This document shows, piece by piece, positions 1 to 5,114 of a stretch of 5,114 nt of DNA (position 1 is its first letter; every line of letters starts with the position of its first letter). The stretch is from Betaproteobacteria bacterium. Its GTDB lineage: Bacteria; Pseudomonadota; Gammaproteobacteria; Burkholderiales; SG8-41. The notes beneath the pieces were generated by a model. The model saw only the letters and a program-made list of their open reading frames with translations, was not told where the DNA came from and ran no database searches. A program made the position numbers and the translations under genes. Where the stretch lies: contig JAKFUJ010000348.1 of NCBI GenBank assembly GCA_021732805.1, forward strand, positions 1-5,114, written 5' to 3'.

Positions 1-155
1 GTCGCAAACGACTGCTCGAACGCAGGTTTTTTACGATACACCGAGGCCTCTACCCGCTCCCCCGGCAATGCGCCCTCGACAAAAACGACCTTGCCGTCAC
101 GGCGGGCAATGCCGCGGCCTTCCTGGTCCAGGGATTCGATGTGCAGAATATTCAT
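1..155 (-). CDS. rlmD: 23S rRNA (uracil-C5)-methyltransferase RlmD, N-terminal fragment (runs off window)
   Basis: Only the first 51 codons lie in the window; the rest continues beyond position 1. The visible part is a TRAM domain, the RNA-binding module at the front of RlmD (RumA). It begins MNILHIESLDQEGRGIARRD, followed by GKVVFVEGALPGERVEA and YRKKPAFEQS. Family knowledge: RlmD uses S-adenosylmethionine to methylate U1939 of 23S rRNA (E. coli numbering) and carries an iron-sulfur cluster; its cysteines and SAM motifs would lie outside the window. The ATG at 155-153 is chosen because the TRAM homology starts almost at once and a weak GGA-type ribosome site lies 8 nt upstream. The 40-nt spacer from the exonuclease gene suggests co-transcription. 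Another TRAM-bearing uracil methyltransferase (RlmC or TrmA type) is possible, but the GALPGE and YRKKP wording fits RlmD best. Confidence 0.9.
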   Translation of the reverse strand, partial: MNILHIESLDQEGRGIARRDGKVVFVEGALPGERVEASVYRKKPAFEQSFA

Positions 156-195
156 TACGGTTTTCCAGACCACGCGCAAGGGCGCGGTGCGTGCG

Positions 196-972
196 TTATG
201 CGGTCCAGCGCGCTAGAAATTCCTGCCAGTGCGGCTGCCCGGCTTTTTCCAGCGTCGCGCGCACCATCTTGACCTGCGCATCGTGCTGGTCCCGGGTCAG
301 TGCGCCGCGCATCAACTGGAAACGCAGAAACACCAAGTGGGTGTTGACGACGTCGGTCTCACAGTAGCGCCAGATATCCTCCAGCCTGCCGTCCTGGTAC
401 GCGCCCCATACCGCGGAACCGTCCATGCCCAGTTTTCCCGGCAGCCCCATCAACTGCGCCAGCGCATCCAGCGGTGCATTGGCCCGCGCCTGGTACATCG
501 CCAGCAGGTCCATCAGGTCGAGATGGCGCTGATGATAACGACTGATGTAATTGTTCCATTTGAATTCGCGGTCGTCTTCGCCCATGTCCCAGTAACGCGC
601 GGCCGTCACGCCATGCATCAGGCCGCGGTAATGCAGCACCGGCAGGTCGAAGCCACCGCCGTTCCACGACACCAGTTGCGGCGTGTATTTTTCAATGCCG
701 TCGAAAAAACGCTGGATGATCTCGGCTTCACTTTCTCCCGCCGCGCCCAGCGACCACACCTTGAAGCTGTCGCGATCGTGCAGCGCGCAGGAAATCACCA
801 GCACGCGATGCAGGTAATGCGGCAGGAAATCATTGCCGTGGCTTTGCCGCCGCAACTGGAAGGCCATTTCGGCGACATCGCGGTCGGATACGGTGTTGTC
901 GATACTGTGCAGCTTGCGGATGCCGCCGACGTCGGGCACGGTTTCGATATCAAACACCAGCACGGGATTCAC
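196..972 (-). CDS. Predicted 3'-5' exonuclease, PolB-like DEDDy family
   Basis: A 258-residue stand-alone exonuclease of the type annotated as 'predicted PolB-like 3'-5' exonuclease' (DNA_pol_B_exo2, COG3298). All three DEDDy motifs are visible. ExoI is FDIET with D8 and E10, ExoII is WNGGGFD with D109, and ExoIII is YCETD with Y203 and D207. An additional HLDLMD segment lies at 150-155. These acidic residues normally bind two metal ions for hydrolysis of DNA or RNA 3' ends. There is no polymerase domain, signal peptide or membrane segment, so a soluble cytoplasmic enzyme is expected. The substrate is not known from sequence. The start is GTG: it is preceded by a strong AAAGGAA site 5 nt upstream, and an in-frame TAA at 999-997 blocks extension with no other usual start between. 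It lies 45 nt after cysM and 40 nt before rlmD. The family assignment is confident; the biological role is not. Confidence 0.93.
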   Translation of the reverse strand: MNPVLVFDIETVPDVGGIRKLHSIDNTVSDRDVAEMAFQLRRQSHGNDFLPHYLHRVLVISCALHDRDSFKVWSLGAAGESEAEIIQRFFDGIEKYTPQLVSWNGGGFDLPVLHYRGLMHGVTAARYWDMGEDDREFKWNNYISRYHQRHLDLMDLLAMYQARANAPLDALAQLMGLPGKLGMDGSAVWGAYQDGRLEDIWRYCETDVVNTHLVFLRFQLMRGALTRDQHDAQVKMVRATLEKAGQPHWQEFLARWTA

Positions 973-977
973 AAAAA

Positions 978-984
978 TTCCTTT
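978..984 (-). promoter_or_regulatory. Ribosome binding site fixing the GTG start of the exonuclease
   Basis: On the minus strand AAAGGAA is followed by five T residues and then GTG at 972-970. It is one of the two best Shine-Dalgarno matches in the window, and it supports the non-ATG start and independent translation of the exonuclease. Confidence 0.75.
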
Positions 985-998
985 AAAATCAATTACTT

Positions 999-1026
999 AT
1001 ATTACATTACACGCTGTTTACACAAA
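999..1026 (-). promoter_or_regulatory. Possible weak sigma-70 promoter before the exonuclease gene
   Basis: The 45-nt spacer after cysM is strikingly AT-rich against GC-rich neighbours. On the minus strand a TAATAT hexamer (1004-999) lies 16 nt downstream of TTTGTG (1026-1021), which overlaps the last codons of cysM. The -10-like hexamer is good and the -35-like one is poor (TTTGTG against TTGACA). This would let the exonuclease and rlmD be transcribed apart from the LPS genes. AT-rich sequence produces such matches easily, so this is a suggestion only. Confidence 0.22.
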
Positions 1027-1902
1027 CACGCCGGTGGACAGGTAGCGGTCGCCACGGTCGCAGACGATGGACACGATCACCGCATCGCGCACCTGCGCCG
1101 AAATCTGCAGCGCAGCCCACAGCGCGCCGCCGGACGATACGCCGGCGAAGATGCCCTCCTCACGCGCCAGTTGGCGCATCGTGTTCTCGGCGTCAGCCTG
1201 GGTGACTTCGATCACCTGATCCACCTGCGACCAGTCGCAGATTTTCGGCAGATACGCCGCAGGCCATTTACGGATGCCCGGAATCTGCGAGCCGTCTGCC
1301 GGCTGACAACCGACAATCCGGATCTGCGGATTTTTTTCCTTCAGGTAGCGCGACACGCCCATGATGGTGCCGGTGGTACCCATGCTCGAAATGAAATGCG
1401 TGACGCGGCCTTCGGTATCACGCCAGATTTCCGGGCCGGTGGTTTCGTAATGCGCCAGCGGATTGTCGGAATTGGAAAACTGGTCGAGCATGATGCCGCG
1501 GCCATCGCGCACCATGCGTTCAGCGGCATCGCGCGCGCCTTCCATGCTCGCCTCCTTCGGCGTCAATACCAGTTCGGCGCCATAGGCACGCATGGTCTGC
1601 TGGCGTTCCAGCGACTGGTTCTCCGGCATCACCAGCACCATGCGGTAGCCCATGATCGCCGCCACCATCGCCAGCGCGATACCGGTGTTGCCGCTGGTCG
1701 GCTCGATCAGTGTGTCGCCGGGCTTGATGGTGCCGCGTTCCTGCGCGCGGCGGATCATCGACAGCGCAGGACGATCCTTGACCGAACCCGCCGGATTATT
1801 GCCTTCAAGTTTGGCCAGCAGCACATTGCCGGTGTTGCCGGGCATGCGCTGCAGTTTCACCAGCGGCGTGTTGCCGACGAACTGATCGAGTGTGTGATGC
1901 AT
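1018..1902 (-). CDS. cysM: Cysteine synthase B (O-acetylserine sulfhydrylase), CysM type
   Basis: A 294-residue PLP enzyme that makes L-cysteine from O-acetylserine and sulfide; family knowledge adds that CysM can also use thiosulfate. The start MHHTLDQFVGNTPLVKLQRM aligns with E. coli CysM from its first residues, supporting this ATG. The PLP lysine is K42 in SVKDR, the substrate loop is TSGNTG (69-74), the phosphate-binding loop is GTTGT (175-179), and the serine facing the pyridine nitrogen is in GVSSGG (254-259). The C-terminal CDRGDRYLSTG (281-291) and the GIRKWP stretch (209-214) are CysM hallmarks; CysK differs here. Length is close to the roughly 300 residues usual for CysM. The gene starts 3 nt after the hldD stop with little Shine-Dalgarno signal, so translational coupling is likely. 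No terminator is seen after it. Cystathionine beta-synthase is excluded by length and these motifs. Confidence 0.97.
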   Translation of the reverse strand: MHHTLDQFVGNTPLVKLQRMPGNTGNVLLAKLEGNNPAGSVKDRPALSMIRRAQERGTIKPGDTLIEPTSGNTGIALAMVAAIMGYRMVLVMPENQSLERQQTMRAYGAELVLTPKEASMEGARDAAERMVRDGRGIMLDQFSNSDNPLAHYETTGPEIWRDTEGRVTHFISSMGTTGTIMGVSRYLKEKNPQIRIVGCQPADGSQIPGIRKWPAAYLPKICDWSQVDQVIEVTQADAENTMRQLAREEGIFAGVSSGGALWAALQISAQVRDAVIVSIVCDRGDRYLSTGVFV

Positions 1903-1905
1903 GGC

Positions 1906-2904
1906 TCAGTCCGCGGCCTTCGCCAGCAGTTGTTCGCAGTAACGGGCGACGCCCTGCTCGACGGTCAGAAACGGTGTCTGGTAACCGGCAGCGCGCAAGC
2001 CAATCAGATCGGCCTGGGTGTAACTCTGGTATTTGCCTTTGAGATCGCCGGGAAACGGGATGTAACGAATCACTCCCTGGCGCTGCAACTCGGCCAGCGG
2101 CAATGTCGCTTCACCCGCCGCCGCTCGACAACCATTGACGGTGGCAACCGCAACATCATTGAACGACTGCGCGGCACCGGTGCCGCAATTGAATATGCCC
2201 GAACGTCTGCCATCCCGCAGAAAATGCAGATTGACCCTGACCACATCCTCTACCGATACGAAGTCGCGGCGTTGCTCGCCATTGCCGTAACCGGCACTGC
2301 CCTCGAACAGCCGCACATGGCCTTCAGCGCGGTACTGATTGAAAAAGTGGTACGCCACCGATGCCATACGCCCCTTGTGCTGCTCGCGGTCGCCGTAGAC
2401 ATTGAAATAGCGCAGCCCCACCACCTGGGAACCGCCGGGCGGCAACCGCCGCACACGCTGGTCAAACAGCAGCTTCGAATAGCCGTAGACGTTCAGCGGT
2501 CCCTCGCAATCCGCCTGCTCACGGAAGCCGCTCAGCGCGCCATACGTCGCCGCGGATGACGCATAAATCAGCGGAATCATTTCCGCAGTGCAGAAATCGA
2601 GCAGCGTGCAGGAATACGCGTAATTGGTGTCCATCACATAACGGCCATCGCCGGCCGTGGTGACGGAACAGGCGCCCTGGTGGAATATCGCCTTGAATGC
2701 CCGGCGAAATGCGCCGGCTTTGATCCGCGCCAGGAATTCGTCCTTGTCGAGGTAATCGACAATCTGGCAATCGACCAGGTTGCGGAATTTGTCACCTTGC
2801 GTCAGGTCATCGACCGCAAGTATGTCGGTGATGCCCCGGGCATTGAGCCCTTTGACCAGATTGGCGCCGATAAATCCGGCGGCGCCGGTCACCACATAAA
2901 CCAT
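1906..2904 (-). CDS. hldD: ADP-L-glycero-D-manno-heptose 6-epimerase
   Basis: A 332-residue extended short-chain dehydrogenase (also called RfaD) that converts ADP-D-glycero- to ADP-L-glycero-D-manno-heptose, the last step in making the inner-core LPS heptose donor in the cytoplasm. The N-terminal Rossmann motif is TGAAGFIG (6-13). FHQGACS (74-80) and SSAATYG (116-122) follow, with catalytic Tyr and Lys in YGYSK (140-144) and the substrate-side REQHKGRMASV stretch (173-183), whose K177 corresponds to the second catalytic lysine of E. coli HldD. FVSVEDVV (215-222) and FNCGTG (238-243) are further epimerase landmarks. It is somewhat longer than the 310-residue E. coli protein, with the added length scattered rather than forming a new domain. 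It starts 3 nt after rfaE1, which supplies the preceding activity, and ends 3 nt before cysM. General sugar epimerases such as GalE are less likely because of the HKGRMASV stretch. Confidence 0.97.
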   Translation of the reverse strand: MVYVVTGAAGFIGANLVKGLNARGITDILAVDDLTQGDKFRNLVDCQIVDYLDKDEFLARIKAGAFRRAFKAIFHQGACSVTTAGDGRYVMDTNYAYSCTLLDFCTAEMIPLIYASSAATYGALSGFREQADCEGPLNVYGYSKLLFDQRVRRLPPGGSQVVGLRYFNVYGDREQHKGRMASVAYHFFNQYRAEGHVRLFEGSAGYGNGEQRRDFVSVEDVVRVNLHFLRDGRRSGIFNCGTGAAQSFNDVAVATVNGCRAAAGEATLPLAELQRQGVIRYIPFPGDLKGKYQSYTQADLIGLRAAGYQTPFLTVEQGVARYCEQLLAKAAD

Positions 2905-2907
2905 GGC

Positions 2908-3885
2908 TTATTCCTTTCGCAGCGGCGGAAACAGCTCATCCGGCTGAGCCACCGCAGTGCCGAATTTGCCGACGACGATGCCTGCTGCGCGGTTGGCGAT
3001 GCGCACCGCACTCTCCATATCCTGCCCTGCCGCCAGCATCACCGCGATGACGGCGATGACCGTATCACCGGCGCCGCTGACATCGTACACCTCGCGCGCC
3101 TGCGCCGGCACATGCAGCCGGCTGCCACGTCTGAACAACGTCATGCCTTCCTCGCTGCGTGTCACCAGCACCGCACCCAGGCCCAGTCTCTGGCGCAGGA
3201 TCTGCGTCTTCGCCGTCAACGCCGCTTCGCTGCTCCAGCTGCCGATCACTGCGCGCAGCTCGGCGCGATTGGGCGTCACCAGCGTGGCGCCGCGGTAACG
3301 CGAATAATCCTCGCCCTTGGGATCGACCAGCACCGGTTTGTCATGGCGACGCGCCAGCGCAATCATGCGTGCGATATGCGCCAGGCCGCCTTTGCCGTAA
3401 TCGGACAGGATCACCACATCGCAATGCTTGAGCAAGCGCTGGAAGTCCTGCAGTTTGGTCGCCAGCACTTCATGGCTGGGCACCGTCTCGAAATCCGCGC
3501 GCAGCAGTTGCTGCTGACGGCCGATGACGCGCAATTTAACCGTAGTCGTCACCGACCGGTCTTCGTGCAGGCTGGCGGCAACCCGGTCGCGCTTCAGCAG
3601 CCGGCGCAGGCATAGCCCCGCCTCGTCCCGACCCACAACCGACAGCAAAGAAACCTTTGCGCTCAGCGCCGCCGCATTGCGCGCAACATTGGCCGCGCCG
3701 CCGGGGCGCTCTTCGACACGATCCACTTTCACCACGGGTACCGGCGCTTCAGGCGAAATCCGGTTCACTTCGCCGAACCAGTAACGGTCGAGCATCACGT
3801 CGCCAACCACCAGTACACGGGCGTCACGCAACTGCAGCGCAAGCCGGCTTGCGGTGGATGATTTGTTCTGACGCCGGATATTCAT
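2908..3885 (-). CDS. rfaE1: D-glycero-beta-D-manno-heptose-7-phosphate kinase, stand-alone (HldA / RfaE1)
   Basis: A 325-residue PfkB/ribokinase-fold kinase that phosphorylates heptose-7-phosphate at position 1 using ATP, early in ADP-heptose synthesis. VVGDVMLDRYWFG (26-38) is the typical HldE/HldA opening and PEAPVPVV (45-52) follows. The first PfkB signature is PGGAANVARN (61-70). SDYGKG (161-166), DPKG (188-191) and TPNRAE (204-209) line the active site. The second signature DVSGAGDTV (268-276) contains the catalytic base D274 and anion hole. E. coli HldE has about 477 residues because a nucleotidyltransferase domain follows; here the protein stops right after the kinase, so the nucleotidyltransferase (RfaE2/HldC) must be encoded elsewhere. 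The start has little ribosome-site signal and lies 4 nt after the pyrF stop, which points to translational coupling. The last codons carry the ribosome site of hldD. Confidence 0.96.
   Translation of the reverse strand: MNIRRQNKSSTASRLALQLRDARVLVVGDVMLDRYWFGEVNRISPEAPVPVVKVDRVEERPGGAANVARNAAALSAKVSLLSVVGRDEAGLCLRRLLKRDRVAASLHEDRSVTTTVKLRVIGRQQQLLRADFETVPSHEVLATKLQDFQRLLKHCDVVILSDYGKGGLAHIARMIALARRHDKPVLVDPKGEDYSRYRGATLVTPNRAELRAVIGSWSSEAALTAKTQILRQRLGLGAVLVTRSEEGMTLFRRGSRLHVPAQAREVYDVSGAGDTVIAVIAVMLAAGQDMESAVRIANRAAGIVVGKFGTAVAQPDELFPPLRKE
2911..2917 (-). promoter_or_regulatory. Ribosome binding site of hldD inside the end of rfaE1
   Basis: On the minus strand AAAGGAA lies in the last sense codons of rfaE1, with six nt (including the TAA stop) before the hldD ATG at 2904-2902. 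It supports that start and a tight rfaE1-hldD coupling. Confidence 0.7.
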
Positions 3886-3889
3886 GGAT

Positions 3890-4609
3890 TCAGGATTCTA
3901 AGGCAGTGTTGATATCGGCATTAATCCGGTCCAGCACGGCCAGCGGATCAGATGCCCGCGTAATCGGCCGTCCAATCACCAGATAATCCGCGCCATCATT
4001 GATCGCCACTTGCGGCGTGACGATGCGTTTCTGGTCATCCTGCGCGGCATCAGCCAGGCGTATGCCCGGTGTCACCAGGCAGAACTCCGGCCCGCAGGCA
4101 CGGCGCAGCAAAGAGACCTCCTGCGCCGAACAAACCACCCCATCCATGCTGCTGGACGCTGCCAGCCGCGCCAGCCGCTCGACCAGCGCCTGTGGTTCTT
4201 CCGCGTGCCCCGTTTCGCGCAAATCTTCCGCACCCATGCTGGTCAGCACAGTCACTGCTATCAGCTTCGGCCGGCGTGGCAGCCCTGCCAGCGCTTCCCG
4301 AGCCGCCTGCATCATCGCGCGCCCGCCACCGCCATGCACGTTGATCATCCACACCCCGAGCGCGGCGGCGGACTTGCAGGCCGCGGCCACGGTATTCGGA
4401 ATGTCGTGATACTTGAGATCCAGAAACACATCAAAGCCGCGCGCCACCAATTGTTCCACCATTGCCGGACCGGCAACCGTAAACAATTCCTTGCCGACCT
4501 TGACCCGGCAACGTTGCGGATCAAGTTGTTGCGCCAATGCGAGCGCTTCGGCAGCGCTGGCATAATCCAGCGCAACAATAACCCGTGGCCCCCTGTTATC
4601 CGCGCTCAT
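3890..4609 (-). CDS. pyrF: Orotidine 5'-phosphate decarboxylase
   Basis: A 239-residue (beta/alpha)8 barrel enzyme that decarboxylates OMP to UMP, the last step of de novo pyrimidine synthesis. VIVALDY (10-16) is the first strand with its binding aspartate D15, and VKVGKE (36-41) provides another substrate-contact lysine. The family signature DLKYHDIPNT (64-73) holds the catalytic D64-K66-D69 set. VTPGIR (179-184) and IGRPIT (212-217) bind the phosphate. Length is as expected for the bacterial group I enzyme. The start is secure at its upstream side, since an in-frame TGA lies two codons before the ATG. The ribosome site is weak (AAAGAA upstream), and the 111-nt gap from lapB is filled largely by a 33-bp tandem repeat. 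The lapB-pyrF neighbourhood is also seen in E. coli. The next gene, rfaE1, starts 4 nt after its stop. Confidence 0.97.
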   Translation of the reverse strand: MSADNRGPRVIVALDYASAAEALALAQQLDPQRCRVKVGKELFTVAGPAMVEQLVARGFDVFLDLKYHDIPNTVAAACKSAAALGVWMINVHGGGGRAMMQAAREALAGLPRRPKLIAVTVLTSMGAEDLRETGHAEEPQALVERLARLAASSSMDGVVCSAQEVSLLRRACGPEFCLVTPGIRLADAAQDDQKRIVTPQVAINDGADYLVIGRPITRASDPLAVLDRINADINTALES

Positions 4610-4724
4610 GCGTCATTTCTTTCATGATGGTATTGCCTTTAGTTCCGGCGAGTCTCAAGCCGGTAGTCCGTTCAGTTCCGGCGAGTCTCAAGCCGGTAGT
4701 CCGTTCAGTTCCGGCGCGCTTCAT
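4596..4724 (-). CDS. Possible 42-residue small ORF made of 11-residue repeats (doubtful)
   Basis: This open frame starts with an ATG that overlaps the lapB stop in an ATGA arrangement and ends with TAA 14 nt inside pyrF. It would encode MKRAGT, two exact copies of ERTTGLRLAGT, then KGNTIMKEMTHERG. An AAAAAGG stretch lies 9 nt upstream of the ATG, but it is also lapB coding sequence. Of the three minus-strand frames, this is the only one open through the repeat array; the other two meet stops in each unit. It resembles no protein I know. It could be translated as a coupling peptide linking lapB to pyrF, or it may be open only because the repeat length is a multiple of three and one frame happens to lack a stop. 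Confidence 0.2.
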   Translation of the reverse strand: MKRAGTERTTGLRLAGTERTTGLRLAGTKGNTIMKEMTHERG

Positions 4725-4739
4725 GCAGGTATGCCTTTT
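4608..4739. repeat. 33-bp tandem direct repeat array between lapB and pyrF
   Basis: Two perfect 33-bp copies lie at 4641-4673 and 4674-4706, and the perfect period continues for 10 bases to 4716. The next unit, 4707-4739, keeps 24 of 33 positions and extends into the last codons of lapB (stop at 4723-4721). The unit before, 4608-4640, matches only in its second half (13 of the last 21 positions), yet its TTCATG falls exactly 99 nt (three units) from the TTCATG at 4720-4725. Thus four units share one phase. Each perfect copy contains CCGGC and GCCGG arms separated by 9 nt (4645-4649 with 4659-4663, and again 33 nt on), so a short hairpin per copy is possible. No T-run follows on the transcribed strand, so it does not look like a terminator. 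It fills nearly the whole spacer. Its origin and function are unknown. Confidence 0.95.
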
Positions 4740-5114
4740 TCTTCCGTACGCCGCGGCGCATAGGTTTCCCATTCACCGCATGCGGGACAATGCCAGTAGA
4801 ACTGCCGGGCACGGAACCCGCAGTGCTCACATTTGTACATCGCCAGAGTGCGCGTGTGCTGATGAATCAACTGCTTGATCAGTTCCAGATCCGTGCGCCG
4901 CTCCGGCGGCGCTTCCAGCAACTGCGCTTCCAGCAGCTTGTCCAGTCCGAGTAATGTCGGCGTACGCCGCACTTCGTCGCGTACCAACCGGTAGGCAGCC
5001 GGCGCGCCGCTGTCCGCCAGTGTTGCCTGATAAACCAGATCCAGCAGATCCATGGAAGGATATTTCTCGAGGAACCCGCGCAGCAGGTTGAGTCCTTCGT
5101 CAGGCTGTCCAATC
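4721..5114 (-). CDS. lapB: Lipopolysaccharide assembly protein LapB (YciM), C-terminal part (starts outside window)
   Basis: The last 130 codons of LapB enter from the high-coordinate edge, in frame from position 5113; the internal ATG at 5053 is not the true start. The visible part begins IGQPDEGLNLLRGFLEKYPS, helical tetratricopeptide-type sequence, and ends with a rubredoxin-like domain: CEHCGFRARQFYWHCPACGEW has CxxC pairs at residues 95/98 and 109/112 of the fragment, expected to bind iron or zinc. Family knowledge: LapB is anchored in the inner membrane by an N-terminal helix and works with FtsH to degrade LpxC, tuning lipid A synthesis; the anchor and most repeats lie outside this window. 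In E. coli lapB is also followed by pyrF. Here the two are separated by a repeat-filled 111-nt spacer, while the LPS heptose genes follow pyrF. Confidence 0.95.
   Translation of the reverse strand, partial: IGQPDEGLNLLRGFLEKYPSMDLLDLVYQATLADSGAPAAYRLVRDEVRRTPTLLGLDKLLEAQLLEAPPERRTDLELIKQLIHQHTRTLAMYKCEHCGFRARQFYWHCPACGEWETYAPRRTEEKGIPA

Noticed and set aside
156..195. Hairpin-like GCGC-CCTT-GCGC in the exonuclease-rlmD spacer as a terminator
   Set aside because: The stem is only about 5-6 bp with a bulge, and no T-run follows on the minus strand; the sequence continues into a plausible ribosome site for rlmD.
229..2559. A 776-codon open frame on the plus strand running opposite the exonuclease, cysM and much of hldD
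   Set aside because: It lies codon-on-codon opposite three clearly real genes that happen to share one frame because their spacers (45 and 3 nt) are multiples of three. In this register a stop would need a TTA, CTA or TCA codon in the sense genes, which are rare here; it ends exactly at a TCA serine codon (HldD S116). Its translation is rich in His, Arg and Gln, has no recognisable domain, and looks like an antisense shadow.
2680..3615. A 311-codon plus-strand open frame opposite rfaE1 and the start of hldD
   Set aside because: It is also antisense to genes with unmistakable catalytic motifs, in the same codon-on-codon register, with His/Gln/Arg-rich meaningless sequence.
4641..4716. The repeat array as a CRISPR array
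   Set aside because: The copies are directly adjacent with no spacers, only two are exact, and no cas genes are near.
4641..4716. The repeat array as a rho-independent terminator after lapB
   Set aside because: The CCGGC/GCCGG stems are 5 bp with 9-nt loops and are followed by more repeat or by AACTAAAGG rather than a run of T on the transcribed strand.
4585..4878. A 97-codon plus-strand frame reading VPASLKPVVRS repeats
   Set aside because: It overlaps lapB and the pyrF start in antisense, and its repeats arise simply because the 33-bp unit is a multiple of three. No plus-strand ribosome site or recognisable domain supports it.
4721..5053. Taking the ATG at 5053 as the start of a 110-residue zinc-ribbon protein
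   Set aside because: The same frame stays open to the window edge and the upstream residues continue LapB-like helical repeat sequence, so this is the tail of a longer gene.

Overview
The window is a densely packed, single-direction stretch of a Gram-negative chromosome. It is GC-rich by eye. All supportable genes lie on the minus strand, so they are transcribed from high to low coordinates. In transcription order they are: lapB (3' part only), a tandem-repeat spacer, pyrF, rfaE1/hldA, hldD, cysM, a PolB-type 3'-5' exonuclease, and the first 51 codons of rlmD. The LPS heptose genes make this a proteobacterium. A heptose kinase without its nucleotidyltransferase half, the order pyrF-rfaE1-hldD-cysM-exonuclease-rlmD, and a 'YRKKPAFE' segment in RlmD together suggest a betaproteobacterium, perhaps of the Nitrosomonadales type. 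That placement is inference from remembered gene order and wording, not a search result.

Layout. At 4721-5114 is the C-terminal part of LapB with its four-cysteine rubredoxin-like metal site. At 4610-4720 is the longest spacer (111 nt). It holds two perfect 33-bp direct repeats and diverged flanking copies in the same 33-nt phase, one of which runs into the end of lapB. At 1906-4609, pyrF, rfaE1 and hldD follow with spacers of only 4 and 3 nt, and cysM follows hldD after 3 nt. At 973-1017 is a 45-nt AT-rich spacer with a strong ribosome binding site and a possible weak promoter, ahead of the GTG-started exonuclease gene. A 40-nt spacer then leads to rlmD, which leaves the window at position 1.

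How the genes fit together. LapB controls LpxC turnover and so the amount of lipid A made. RfaE1 and HldD make ADP-L-glycero-D-manno-heptose for the inner core of the same LPS. PyrF (last step of UMP synthesis) and CysM (cysteine synthesis) are metabolic genes embedded in the same probable transcript. The exonuclease and RlmD (23S rRNA methylation) are nucleic-acid enzymes that may form a second, partly independent unit.

Most of this is ordinary, well-understood housekeeping content. The part not explained by known genes is the in-phase 33-bp repeat array between lapB and pyrF, together with the small open frame that runs through it. I found no tRNA, rRNA, CRISPR array, insertion sequence or convincing terminator, and no supportable plus-strand gene.
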